DNA of 64,000 nt from Oasisia sp. SBJ-2009. Taxonomy: Eukaryota; Annelida; Polychaeta; Sabellida; Siboglinidae. Within the stretch, counting starts at the first letter, position 1. Each line of letters starts with the position of its first letter. A model generated the notes under the pieces. It saw only the letters and a list, made by a program, of their open reading frames with translations. It did not search any database and had not been told where the DNA came from. Of this stretch, positions 13,554 through 23,865 are shown in pieces. A program made the position numbers and the translations under genes. The DNA is taken from the NCBI GenBank assembly GCA_964017155.1, contig OZ024861.1, positions 16,941,283-17,005,282 of the forward strand, in the 5' to 3' direction.

Positions 13554-14537
13554 TCATCGTTCGCGGATACAGGTGTAGATTGTACGGAACATGTGGAAGA
13601 CCTTTCGTCGTACAGACTTGAAGAGCAGCAAATACAGCAGACTGTTCACAAATGTGTTGCTTTCAAATACCCACATGCTAACGAAGCTAAACACATATGG
13701 AATATGATATGCAGTGAGAAAGCGCAGTACAATAAATGCAAAGATAGGAGTGTTGAGCACAAGCGACACCACACAAATGATGATCACATTGCATGAAGAC
13801 CGTATCGCGTGAACCGTAACGAAACCGGTCTTTCCGATGGAAATGTTACCATCTGCAAGGGACTGTTCGAGAGCAGAAATCTGCCGATGAGTGCGTAATG
13901 CCACGACGATTATGCGTACTCTTCCATACAAGATTAGTGAGACCGGAATAACCACGGCAATTACGAAATGTGCTACGTAACACGTCGCTAGATTTTCATT
14001 TTGAGGCATACGATGTGTGCACATCATTGTATTCCAAGTTATGTTCGCGTTAAAGTTACCGAGGGCAAGCAAGCAGCCAATAATCCAGTTCATGCCAATG
14101 ATGACGTAGCAGCATTTGCGAGTGAGAAGTTGTTCGACCCTAAAAGGTTTCAGAATGACGATCGTTTTGGAGATTGTCAGCCAGCACAGGCAGTACATTG
14201 AGTTGAAACCAAACCACCACATAGTAAAGGCGTATACGTTCGGAAGGAGACCAACCATTTCTGCGACTTCGGGAGTTGCCCGGGAGCACAGGGCGGCGCT
14301 GATGGGCATGAAGGTACACCCGGCAGCGAGGTCGGACACCGACAGCGAGAACATGAATAGGCTGGTGCGATCTTCTCGTAGCTGAGGGTATCGTGCGATC
14401 ACAATGATCACGAGCGAATTCATAATCACATTCAGTACGATTATTACGCAGATCACCGCCAATTTAGTATCATTCGCGATCAATATGCGAACGTATTCCT
14501 TGATAAATGACTGCGATTCGTTAGTGCAGTTATCCAT
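13554..14537 (-). CDS. Class A-like orphan GPCR, subtype B, intact
   Basis: A 327-residue single-exon receptor, expected at the plasma membrane and coupling to G proteins; the ligand is unknown. Two N-terminal glycosylation sites (NCT, NES) precede TM1 (about 27-48, NVIMNSLVI). TM2 carries SLSVSDLAAG with the conserved Asp. TM3 ends in ISKTIVILKPF, so the usual D/E-R-Y is SKT. ECL2 has Cys in MMCTH, but no Cys is at the top of TM3. TM6 has LNTP where CWxP is usual. TM7 has NSLLY in place of NPxxY, followed by a basic helix 8 (FKSVRRKVF). ATG at 14537 gives the N-terminus shared by the copy at 53571. It is convergent with the A gene at 9427. About 15 residues differ from the 53571 copy by my count. 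Confidence 0.88.
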   Translation of the reverse strand: MDNCTNESQSFIKEYVRILIANDTKLAVICVIIVLNVIMNSLVIIVIARYPQLREDRTSLFMFSLSVSDLAAGCTFMPISAALCSRATPEVAEMVGLLPNVYAFTMWWFGFNSMYCLCWLTISKTIVILKPFRVEQLLTRKCCYVIIGMNWIIGCLLALGNFNANITWNTMMCTHRMPQNENLATCYVAHFVIAVVIPVSLILYGRVRIIVVALRTHRQISALEQSLADGNISIGKTGFVTVHAIRSSCNVIIICVVSLVLNTPIFAFIVLRFLTAYHIPYVFSFVSMWVFESNTFVNSLLYLLLFKSVRRKVFHMFRTIYTCIRER

Positions 14538-15952
14538 GGCGCAGATCGTTTGTTACTGTGTATGACACTGTCAGTCCTGCCTGGTCAGTTCTAAATATCT
14601 TTCCGTATGTGAGGATGGATAGTGCTGAGAATGTTCTTACAACAGACACATTGGTCAACTGCGCCTTGCAAAGATGCACGATAACGACCGATTACACGGA
14701 ATAACCGATTTTACTTCTCGGATGATCGCCATTTGATCTCAATGACGGACGTAACTTCTGTGCTGCCTCCTTCGTCTTCGTTGTCCATGAATGTCATATG
14801 CAAGTTGCACGAGCTTACTTAACATCTGTTCACGTAGATTCATAACAATCACGAAATGTTAATTTATCCTATAAAGAAGACCCAGCTGACAATCCGACTG
14901 TGCACTGCCTGGTCATAAGTATTGCAGTCTACAACGTATACGCATATGTTGATTTCGAATTCTTCAGCCATACGAAGCCACGTTTAGCTAAACACAGTCC
15001 GCCGGAGTCTGTCTTCTAAGCAGATTAACATACAACCGAAGCCAGACCTTTCAAACTGTCGGTATTTAAATGGAGATATTATATAATCAATACTCAAGTA
15101 TGACAATTCGGTTTTATTTATAGTTCGTCATTGGTTGCTTCCATTCCACCATGTAATCATCCTCCTGCAAATAGCACCGCTGATGGCAATGTCTTAATAA
15201 CATGAGAAACAATATTCCGGTATTATGATGAGTTCATTTCCACGACAATGAGCAACAGATGATGAAAGGCGTAATATATCCAAGAAAAATAATGAAAGTA
15301 GCCCATTGTGCAGAATTGCATATCTAGAATTCAGATGCTCGCAGTGGAGAGTGATGTCTTGTGGCGACGTAAAGATTCAGAGGAAATGTTCAGACATACT
15401 TCTTTGTTCGTATTCCACGTTCCTAGACAAATGGTCGGAGCATGCGAATCTGTACATGTATGGTACGTTGGCCGATCAATCTCGACCACTAAATAACGGT
15501 TGGTTTATTGTTGGAAAAAACAGAAGAACGAAACACAAGAACAAACATAATATCAACAACAACAAATATTAATGATAATAATTTAATCACAAATAAGTTG
15601 AGAACTAAAACCAAAAACAAAAAACGAATAGAGGAATAGAAGGAAAAGTTACTTGGCTTAATGTTCTGTGTTGAGATGCATTTACAATATTTCTAATTTA
15701 GTGAAGTGTTATGTATATTGCATTAGTAATATATGTGTATCAAGAATGTTGTATTACCAATTTTCGTCAAAACGCAAAAGTCGTTTCTTTACAATCGTAT
15801 ATTCAGTGAGATAATTATTTATTAGCAAAACAGCAGTGCTAGTTGTAACAAGGATAAGTTGTAACAGAGGGTTTGCAGATAAAACTGCTATTGTAAATTA
15901 ATCAGCAAGGCGACACCGATAGATTTTAGCATATAACATGTAATTTCACGTG
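14538..15952. other. Upstream flank of subtype B GPCR
   Basis: Near-copy of 54549-55915. It holds a TATA-like block at 15063-15071. No supported gene; the open frames at 15306-15572 are not preserved in the second copy. Confidence 0.7.
15063..15071 (-). promoter_or_regulatory. Candidate TATA-like element of subtype B GPCR
   Basis: Read on the - strand this is ATTTAAATA followed by CCGACAGTTTGAAAG. The other copy has the better TATA consensus ATATAAATA in the same context (55065-55073). Both lie about 520 bp upstream of the ATG. The promoter role is inferred. Confidence 0.3.
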
Positions 15953-15985
15953 GATCGTAATAATCATAATCGTCACATTTCTATA

Positions 15986-17652
15986 TAGTCTAGTTGCCAG
16001 ATAACGAACCTAGAAATTGTAATAACTGTAAGGTTTTTTGATTGATATGTATTCACATGGGTGTCTGGAAGATTTTGAGCTTTGTTGGCACTGGGCCAAC
16101 TTTGGGGAACTGTTTTTATTAGCTAATTAGCATAATTAGCATTGTTAGCGCTAGTTAAGCTTGATCCAAGTATAACGTTTGAACTAATAGGCCTAGAATC
16201 ATGTGCAATAGCACTTTTCTATATCAGTTTGACTCGAGGAATTCATATCTGATATTATTTTCGTGATTAAAGGTCAAGGTCAATGTATAAAATCAAGGTC
16301 AAGGTAATTTTGGCTCAACATTGTTGAAATTTACTTAACTTTCTCACTTCGCGTAACTGACAATGAAACAGACAATTTATGGTTTTATTTATAGTTAATT
16401 TTATTAAACATAGAAACACTAGCCTGTGGCTAATATAACCAAATGTAAACATTCATAGTCAAACCAAATTAGCATAGATAGCTGTGAGCACACATACTAT
16501 CTATCCAATACTGAGTGTTGTTCTTATAACTCATCCCGATCTACACAATCATCATCATTGTCATGGTCATGCTGGTCGTCGTTTTTCTCCATCTCCTCTT
16601 TCTTCGTAAATGGATTGCAGCATTCATCACCTGCTGTGCAGATGCAGTAGATTGTGCAGCTGAGTTTTTCACGGTAACAGCTACAATTGCCTTCCTTGCA
16701 TGCCTTGTCCTTCGCTCGACAGAGGCAGCTAATGATGTTCATTAGAAGCGGTGGTCCTGGTGGACCACTGTCAATGCTGGGGCAAGTTATCCCATCGTCT
16801 ATTTTACAACCATAGTCTGCGATGGAGACATCTGGAGGTCCCTGTTGGTCAGCTGCCTTCCAAAGCAACATCTGCAGGTGAGCACGTCGCACGTGTAGGT
16901 AAAGGTTTGTGTCTGTCCGTCGGAGGCAGTAACATGATGCGCAGTGGCTTCGCCTGTTTGCGGGTGTACATATTGTAGCGAGCTTGAGTCACCGAGGTGC
17001 TCGTGGGTTGTCCATACAGTGCCGCAAAGAAATGCTGTCCAACTGCCATGAGGTCCACGTGAGTGGCACTCTCCTCACCCAGTACGTCGAATAGCCCTGG
17101 AAAGTTGCCTGCTTTCAGTGTCTTCAGAACAGAAGCCTTGCCTTTGCCGAAGGGGTAGGAATCAGTATCACAGCCGCTTAATACATGGGCTCCAAGTAGC
17201 TGTGAGCACACTGTGTCTCCTAAGTTGGCACATGTGGCGTTGATGTCAAGGACAACACCATCCCACCTCTCCATTTGCACAGAAACACGAACCTGGAGGT
17301 CATAGCGCCACGTCCAGTACATCAGCAGCACGAAAATGTCGCTGTCGCTGCTGAAGATTCTAACCACCTGACGACCAGCATCGGCGGCTTGAAACAGATA
17401 GCTGATGATGGTGATGTCAGCTTCATCGTGCAAGAAGACACCATCATACCTGCTCTCAACTGACACCCCACACCCCAGGTTGAACGTGCTGAGAAGACGT
17501 GACTGGCCAAGCTTGTTGTGTTTGTTCTTCATCACTGCCTCACGACTTGGCAGAGGGCTGTTGAGGTCCAGGTTGAATGTATTGGAGCCAACACCAGCTC
17601 GCCGCTGCCTCTCATGGTCCTTAGCCGATATTTCGGTGTAACGGTCAAACAC
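15986..17652. repeat. Left arm of 1.67-kb inverted repeat
   Basis: This segment is the reverse complement of 18823-20497 at very high identity through coding and non-coding parts. Differences are scattered substitutions and a small block near 16001-16008 versus 20464-20482. Homology starts exactly at 'gtgtttgacc' (18823) and 'ggtcaaacac' (17643-17652). Confidence 0.95.
16524..17652 (-). pseudogene. PIN-like/CXC protein, truncated inverted copy
   Basis: The - strand reads FDRYTEISAKD onward, as in the right copy, through HDEADITIISY, SSDSDIFVLL (SDDSD in the other copy) and LSGCDTDSYPFGKGKA. The frame breaks near 16900 (PPTDRHKPLP versus PPTDTNLYIH) and resumes as 16892-16524 with the Cys-rich CXC block and acidic tail. 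The 5' half of the gene is absent: upstream of 17652 the sequence belongs to the opposite-strand copy. Substituting SSDSD for SDDSD removes one putative acidic residue. Confidence 0.85.
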
Positions 17653-17655
17653 GGT

Positions 17656-19946
17656 TCCTTCCATTCTCCTACAATCCTTCCTGAAGACTCGCTTCAAGAC
17701 GTGGGAGAAAATATGTGAATACGTGGAGAGGGCATGGCTTTATCCAACTGGTCGTCAATGGGTAGACAACCTCATAACCCCAACCTTGCTCGCCCACTAG
17801 TTGATCCGCTCCGAGAGAGAGGGGGATTGACATATACAGCAGCTTCTGTCTCAACCGTCTGTTACCTTACTTTTTCATCGCTGGACACCACAACTATGCA
17901 AGGTACCTCTCGTGGCACTGCTTCGAGATGTCAGTGCTCCTGCCTGCCGAGGCCAAGGACGACCTTCTCTCCGGTGCATTTGTCTGCTGGCACAAGGCAG
18001 GCAGCTGGAACGCTCTCTCTGCCGATCAGTTCGGGGAGCAGATGGCAATAAAGATCGGCAAAGGTGGCCTAAATGGTATCACGCTATCCTCAACACAAGT
18101 AGCAGAATGGATTAACTCTTTCCCAATATCTGCATATGTTTCTGACACGCTTAACCATCGCTACTCTCCAGATCTGTCAAGCAGTTCCAGCGAGACCCCA
18201 CACAAGGAGGAAGGTGTGAAGAGATGTAATGTTGATGAAGATGACCGCCAGCGTATCAGTACAGAACTTGGAAAATTTTCCCACCCCCTCGATACAGAGA
18301 GTGATGTCCTCTACAACATCCATAATGGACAAGTGGCTCCAACGATAGTCAATGTTTCAGACGCCTTGGCATTTGGTGGGACGATGGCAACTGCATTCCA
18401 AAACTGACTCCCAACCGGATTCCATGCAAAGCTCAGTTCGCCAGTGAATACTATTGAACATCTGAAACGAGGTGTCAAAATTGGTGACAAGGTCGTGTTC
18501 GACCTAGAGTCCATATTTCTCCGTCTTCTGGTAGTCGGTCAACAGCGCGAGATGGAACTCCTGCCAATATTTGGGTATGAGCTATGTGCTGTCCCTCCAT
18601 CACTTATGGATGAGTATGGTTGCCTCCGGAGAGGGAACAAGGCGATACTAGTTCACAAGCTTGGAGTAAAGCATCACAAGGCTCCACGCCCTGATGTCAT
18701 CATCGTGGACGCTCAGCAACTCTGATATCACGTGGTCTGGCCCTGTGACGGAAGTGTGGATGTGCTGGCGGAGTCACTGAAAGCGCGGCTTGCATTGTGT
18801 GCTGCTCCAGAGAAAATCCTAGTGTTTGACCGTTACACCGAAATATCGGCTAAGGACCATGAGAGGCAGCGGCGAGTTGGTGTTGGCTCCAATACATTCA
18901 ACCTGGACCTCAACAGCCCTCTGCCAAGTCGTGAGGCAGTGATGAAGAACAAACACAACAAGCTTGGCCAGTCACGTCTTCTCAGCACGTTCAACCTGGG
19001 GTGTGGGGTATCAGTTGAGAGCAGGGATGATGGCGTCTTCTTGCACGATGAAGCTGACATCACCATCATCAGCTATCTGTTTCAAGCCGCCGATGCTGGT
19101 CGTCAGGTGGTTAGAATCCTCAGCGATGACAGCGACATTTTCGTGCTGCTGGTGTACTGGACGTGGCGCTATAACCTTCAGGTTCGTGTTTCTGTGCAAA
19201 TGGAGAAGTGGGATGGTGTTGTCCTTGACATCAACGCCACATGTGCCAACTTAGGAGACACAGTGTGCTCACAGCTACTTGGAGCTCATGTATTAAGCGG
19301 CTGTGATACTGATTCCTACCCCTTCGGCAAAGGCAAGGCTTCTGTTCTGAAGACACTGAAAGCAGGCAACTTTCCAGGGCTATTCGACGTACTGGGTGAG
19401 GAGAGTGCCACTCACGTGGACCGCATTGCAGTTGGACAGCATTTCTTTGCGGCACTGTATGGACAACCCACGGGCACCTCGATGACTCAAGCTCGCTACA
19501 ATATGTACACCCGCAAACAGGCGAAGCCACTGCGCATCATGTTACTGCCTCCGACGGACACAAACCTTTATATCCACGTGAGACGTGCTCACCTGCAGAT
19601 GTTGCTTTGGAAGGCAGCTGACCAACAGGGACCTCCAGATGTCTACATCGCAGACTATGGTTGTAAAATAGACGATGGGATAACTTGCCCCAGCACTGAC
19701 AGTGGTCCACCATGACCACCGCTTCTAATGAACATCATTAGCTGCCGCTGTCGAGCGAAGGACAAGGCATGCAAGGAAGGCAATTGTAGCTATTACCGTG
19801 AAAAACTCAGCTGCACAATCTACTGCATCTGCACAGCAGGTGATGAATGCTGCAACCCATTTACGAAGAAAGAGGAGATGGAGAAGAACGATGACCAGCA
19901 TGACCATGACTATGATGATGATTGTGTAGATCGTGATGAGTCATAA
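17656..19946 (+). pseudogene. PIN-like nuclease-fold/CXC-domain transposon protein
   Basis: This is a recurrent hypothetical protein of animal mobile elements; its function is not established. The first part (WEKICEYVERAWLYPTGRQW) is in one frame. After a shift near 17900 a single frame runs from 17928 to 19946, interrupted only by TGA at 18405-18407, 18723-18725 and 19713-19715. The middle has AEAKDDLLSGAFVCWHKAG and DQFGEQMAIKIGKGGL. The core has VFDRYTEISAKDHERQR, HDEADITIISY and LSDDSDIFVLL. That acidic spacing is like PIN/FEN-type nucleases, which is my inference. The C-terminus (about 19728-19946) is a tesmin/TSO1-like CXC Cys-rich DNA-binding motif (CRCRAKDKACKEGNC) followed by an Asp/His tail. 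At 19713 the left copy has GGA, so that stop is recent. Non-functional as it stands. Confidence 0.85.
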
Positions 19947-20522
19947 GAACAACACTCAGTATTGGATAGATAGTATGTGTGCTCACAGCTATCTATGCTA
20001 ATTTGGTTTGACTATGAATGTTTACATTTGGTTATATTAGCCATAGGCTAGTGTGTCTATGTTTAATAAAATTAACTATAAATAAAACCATTAATTGTCT
20101 GTTTCATTGTCAGTTACGCGAAGTGGGGAAGTTAAGTAAATTTCAACAATTTTGAGCCAAAATGACCTTGACCTTGATTTTATACATTGACCTTGACCTT
20201 TAATCACGAAAATAATATCAGATATGAATTCCTCGAGTCAAACTGATATAGAAAAGTGCTATTGCACATGATTCTAGGACTATTAGTTCAAACGTTATAC
20301 TTGGATCAAACTTAACTAGCGCTAACAATGCTAATTATGCTAATTAGCTAATAAAAACAGTTCCCCAAAGTTGGCCCAGTGCCAACAAAGCTCAAAATCT
20401 TCCAGACACCCATGTGAATACATATCAATCAAAAAACCTTACAGTTATTACAATTTCTAGGTTCACCATTGAAAGGATACAGCTGGCAACTAGACTAATA
20501 GCGCTGTTCCAACGTTCGTTGC

Positions 20523-22500
20523 TCACAGCGCTGTACAGAATGTTCTTGCAAATAAATAAGTCTTTAATTTAAGTTTAAATGCAGCAGTGGTCACAGATGA
20601 CAATGTCAGATGATGTTGTAGTGCATTCCATAGGCTTGGGGCTGCCACGCTGAAATCCCTGTCACCCCAGTGACGCCTTGTGCGTGGCACACACAATACA
20701 CAGTGTTCGCTGGAACGCAGCGACCTAACCGGCTGGCGTCGGCTTACACAGTGTCCACTGTAGTCGGGCGCTTGGCCATTCGGTGCTCGGTGAGTGAGTA
20801 GCAGGATCTTGAACTCAACTCGCACCGCTATCGGCAGCCAGTGCAACTTCTTTAGCAATGGTGTAGCATGGCTATATCTCATAGCGCCGTCGATCAAGCG
20901 GGCTGCCCAGTTCTGTATTTTCTGAAGCCGTTGCGTTTGCTTCAGAGGCAGTCGATAGAGCAGTGCATAGCCAATATCCAGTCTGCTTGTGACAAATGCA
21001 TGAACAACTTGCTCTGTCGCTGCTGCTGTCAGATACCGTCTGATCCTCGAGATGTTGCGGAGGTGGAATATGGCTGACTTGCATACAGCAGTCACGTGGG
21101 ACTCCATCGTCATCTCAGCATCAAACTGCACACCGATATTTCGAACACAGTCAGTCACCCTAACCACACAGTCACCAACACGTAACGATTGCAGCGTGAT
21201 TTTCTTCAGCTGTTGAGCTGAACCGTATACGATTACCTCCGTTTTTGAATTGTTCAATTTCAAGGAGTTTGTCTTCATCCAACTCCTGATTTCTGTAACA
21301 TATTTTTCAATGCTCTCAACAGCCGCGTCAATGTTCTCCTGCCGGGGTTTAACTGCGATGTAAATTTGCGTGTCGTCAGCATAAAAGTGCGACAGCAAGT
21401 TGTTGTTCCGAATGATTTTCGATACTGGTGCTGCATAGATAGAAAACAACTGCGGACCAAGTACGGAACCTGGAGGAACCCCACACGTAAGGGGGCGAGC
21501 AGGTGACGTAGAACCATTAATGTGGACTGCTTGAACTCTGTCACTCATATACGATTTAAACCACTTAAGTGCAGGTTGGCCCACTCCAACATCATGTGTC
21601 AGTCTTTGCAACATGACATTGTGGTCCACAGTACCAAATGCAGCCGACAAGTCCAGTAGTAACATGATGACAATGTTCTGATTGTCTATTGCACGCAGGA
21701 TGTCATTCTGAACACAAGGGCCGTCTCGACGATGTGGTTTGGCACGCAGACTGGTTGGGCACGCAGAGATTACCCTCAGACATGTGAGCCGACAGTCTCG
21801 CGGTAACAACACGCTCTATTGTCTTCGACAAGTATGGCATATTTGACACAGGTCTGTAGTTGTTCAAGATGTCCTTATCTAGGCCTGGCTTCTTGATAAT
21901 AGGTCGTACATGTGCTCTCTTCAAGTGAGAAGGCATTACTCCTGTTCTCAGAGACATGTTAACAATGGTGGTGAGAACAGGTATAATGTCATGCGCACAA
22001 TCTCTAAGCAGCCATGTCGGTATGGGATCAAGTTCACATGATTTAACCGGCGATGACTTCAACAGTATTCCGATTTCATTTTCAGTGGCTGGCTCAAATG
22101 CATTCAGTAAGCATGTTTGAGATTCACCATCAGTGTAGATGTCTACTTGGAGTAAATTCACACCGGATTTTCGAGAATTGTTTTAACTGCTCTGCAAGCG
22201 CATCGAATGAATCACATGTCGGAAGTGGAGTGTCATGATCGGTATGTAGGAGCTTGGCGACAATCTTGAACAGCTTTTTCTGGTCACCAGATGCATCAGC
22301 GATTTGACTCGTGTGGTATTCCCATTATTTCGCACGGTGTATGAATGACGTAACAAGCTGAAGGCAGTAAGCCAGCGTGTCACATTCTAGTCCGCTTGTT
22401 CTCCATCTTCGTTCCAGCCGGCGTCTCAAACACTTAGTTGCTCGTATGCCGTCGTTATACCACGGTGTGTGTGGTCGTACAGTCACTGTGCGTGTTGTTA
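20523..22500 (-). pseudogene. L2/CR1-like LINE reverse transcriptase
   Basis: Translation from 22500 downward gives WYNDGIRATK and RRRLERRW (linker after the endonuclease), IPTWLLRDC and LNNYRPVSNMPYLSK. Motif A is LLLDLSAAFGTVDH, then CGVPPGSVLGPQLF. Motif C is FYADDTQIYIA, and the thumb/C-terminal block is VEFKILLLTHRA. It ends in FSVAAPSLWNAL and FKLKLKTYLF. The frame shifts near 21730 and near 22170. The endonuclease is missing, a 5' truncation at 22502. The polymerase copies LINE RNA at nicked DNA. This copy is dead. Confidence 0.9.
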
Positions 22501-22583
22501 ATGATCCGCCAACACGCCATCGGTTTACGCCATTTTATAGAAAAAATATACTATTATCGACGTTCTCTATATGTAAAAGTTAA

Positions 22584-22584
<1 letters not shown>

Positions 22585-22651
<67 letters not shown>
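22585..22651. repeat. (AT)n microsatellite
   Basis: It occupies the same position as the AT tracts at 3623-3671 and 56021-56081 in the other duplicon copies. Confidence 0.95.
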
Positions 22652-22655
<4 letters not shown>

Positions 22656-22673
22656 CATGTCTTATCTACTTAA

Positions 22674-22690
22674 AGGTACTTCCTCCACTC
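22674..22690 (+). repeat. Left terminal inverted repeat of the TTAA element
   Basis: AGGTACTTCCTCCACTC matches the right end read inward, AGATACTCAATCCACTC, at 13 of 17 positions. A further shared TCGTTTGCT lies just inside both ends at different offsets. Confidence 0.75.
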
Positions 22691-22868
22691 GTTTGCTAAT
22701 CGCCAAACTGGTTCTTTTGTCACCAAATGTGTAAAGTGTTAATAGTTTAACTAGTATGCATAGTCAGAAATTTTTTAGAATGCGTATTTGTCATTTTTTT
22801 ATCATGAAAAAAGAATCGCCGTTACACCGGGTATAACTGTCGAAACAACCAGCATCTGCCGTCGTCCT

Positions 22869-22980
22869 ATGCTTTTTTTGTCACGTGGTTTATACGAGAC
22901 CAAAACATCCAGGCAAGCTTACGCAAACATCAACAACCGGGAAGAGCGAGCACGTGCTTCGGAGATAGGTCGAGTGGAAG
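22869..22980 (+). other. Possible untranslated or alternative first exon
   Basis: An open stretch ends in a good donor (GTGGAAG|GTACGT, 22980/22981), upstream of the P2X7-like gene and inside the transposon. If spliced to 23866 the frame would not fit the known start (phase 1 to phase 0), so it would be 5' UTR. Confidence 0.25.
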
Positions 22981-23865
22981 GTACGTAATAACTACGTATT
23001 ATAGTCACGATTGATAATATAAAGATGTACGATGGATAATGGAATATTAATTCATCATGAATTAGTCAATATTAATAATAATTGCGAGTTATGTGCCAGT
23101 CATGGCGATCATTTACTTTCTGACGTAGGGCTAAGCTAAGCATGAAAACGGCCCCTAAATCTTAGTGTTACAGCCGCCAAACACATGTTTGATACACCTT
23201 AGCCCCAGATATTACCCGTACACTGCTGGCAATCGTCGCCCGTCGTAACAATACCGATATTACGGTGATCACAGTACGAGCTACACTTCACTTCGTCCTG
23301 CCGTCGGCGGCGATGATGTCGAGTTGCCACGGAGTTTTGCGCGATTTTTTTTCTTTTTTTCTCAATAATATGGTTTAATTTTGTAACCCTATGTGTGTTG
23401 TTGTATACAACATATGTGAGGAGACGTTTGGCGGCTGTATGTTGTTAGATAAGAAAATGAAAGATCGCCCTGTTCATTAACATTGGGTCATCACTTGTAC
23501 TGGCGGCCTGTGTAATTACCACTGCGTCGGTAGTAGTGAATATGTAATCACATATCAAGTGTGCGCGTGTTAAAATGTTGAACATTTTAGTTACGATATT
23601 TTGTATTAATGCAATTATGTAGCTTTGTATTTTAATTATGCAAACATTTCAAGTAGTGTTATACAACTACCAGCATGCCTATATGTAATGTTTAAATTGG
23701 CTTCCAGTGAACACTTTCAAATGACAAAGTTTAGATGTTCATGTGTAATAATCCAAATGTGTGAGTTGTCATAACAACTGAGAAAGTATTTGTGGAATAT
23801 GCAGTACTAAATTATTGTTTAGTGAACATGTTATTAAGTTCATCCATGCCTTTTTATGTAAACAG

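Larger units (their letters stand above)
15986..20497. mobile_element. PIN-like/CXC-gene element with giant inverted arms
   Basis: The ends are perfect 15-bp inverted repeats, TAGTCTAGTTGCCAG at 15986-16000 and its complement at 20483-20497. They are flanked by ATA (15983-15985 and 20498-20500); a 2-bp TA duplication with ends two bases shorter is also possible. Both arms are copies of the 3' half of one gene: left arm 15986-17652, right arm 18823-20497. The unique centre 17653-18822 is the 5' half of the + strand copy. The end symmetry may reflect the inverted duplication itself rather than an original terminal repeat. Confidence 0.85.
15957..22502 (-). mobile_element. L2/CR1-like LINE, 5'-truncated and split by a nested element
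   Basis: The left flank 'cacgtggatc' (15947-15956) and the right flank 'gatccgcc' (22503-22510) join into the continuous duplicon sequence seen at 3536-3546, leaving GATC duplicated. Inside, the - strand carries reverse transcriptase (20523-22500) and a 3' end, GCGCTAT...AGAAATG then a run of ATTATGATTATTA, typical of L2-type LINEs. That 3' end is split by the PIN/CXC element at 15986-20497. The real LINE is therefore about 2.0 kb. Confidence 0.85.

Noticed and set aside
18405..19715. Selenocysteine reading of the TGA codons
   Set aside because: No matching Cys position or SECIS-like element is visible and the inverted copy has Gly at one site.
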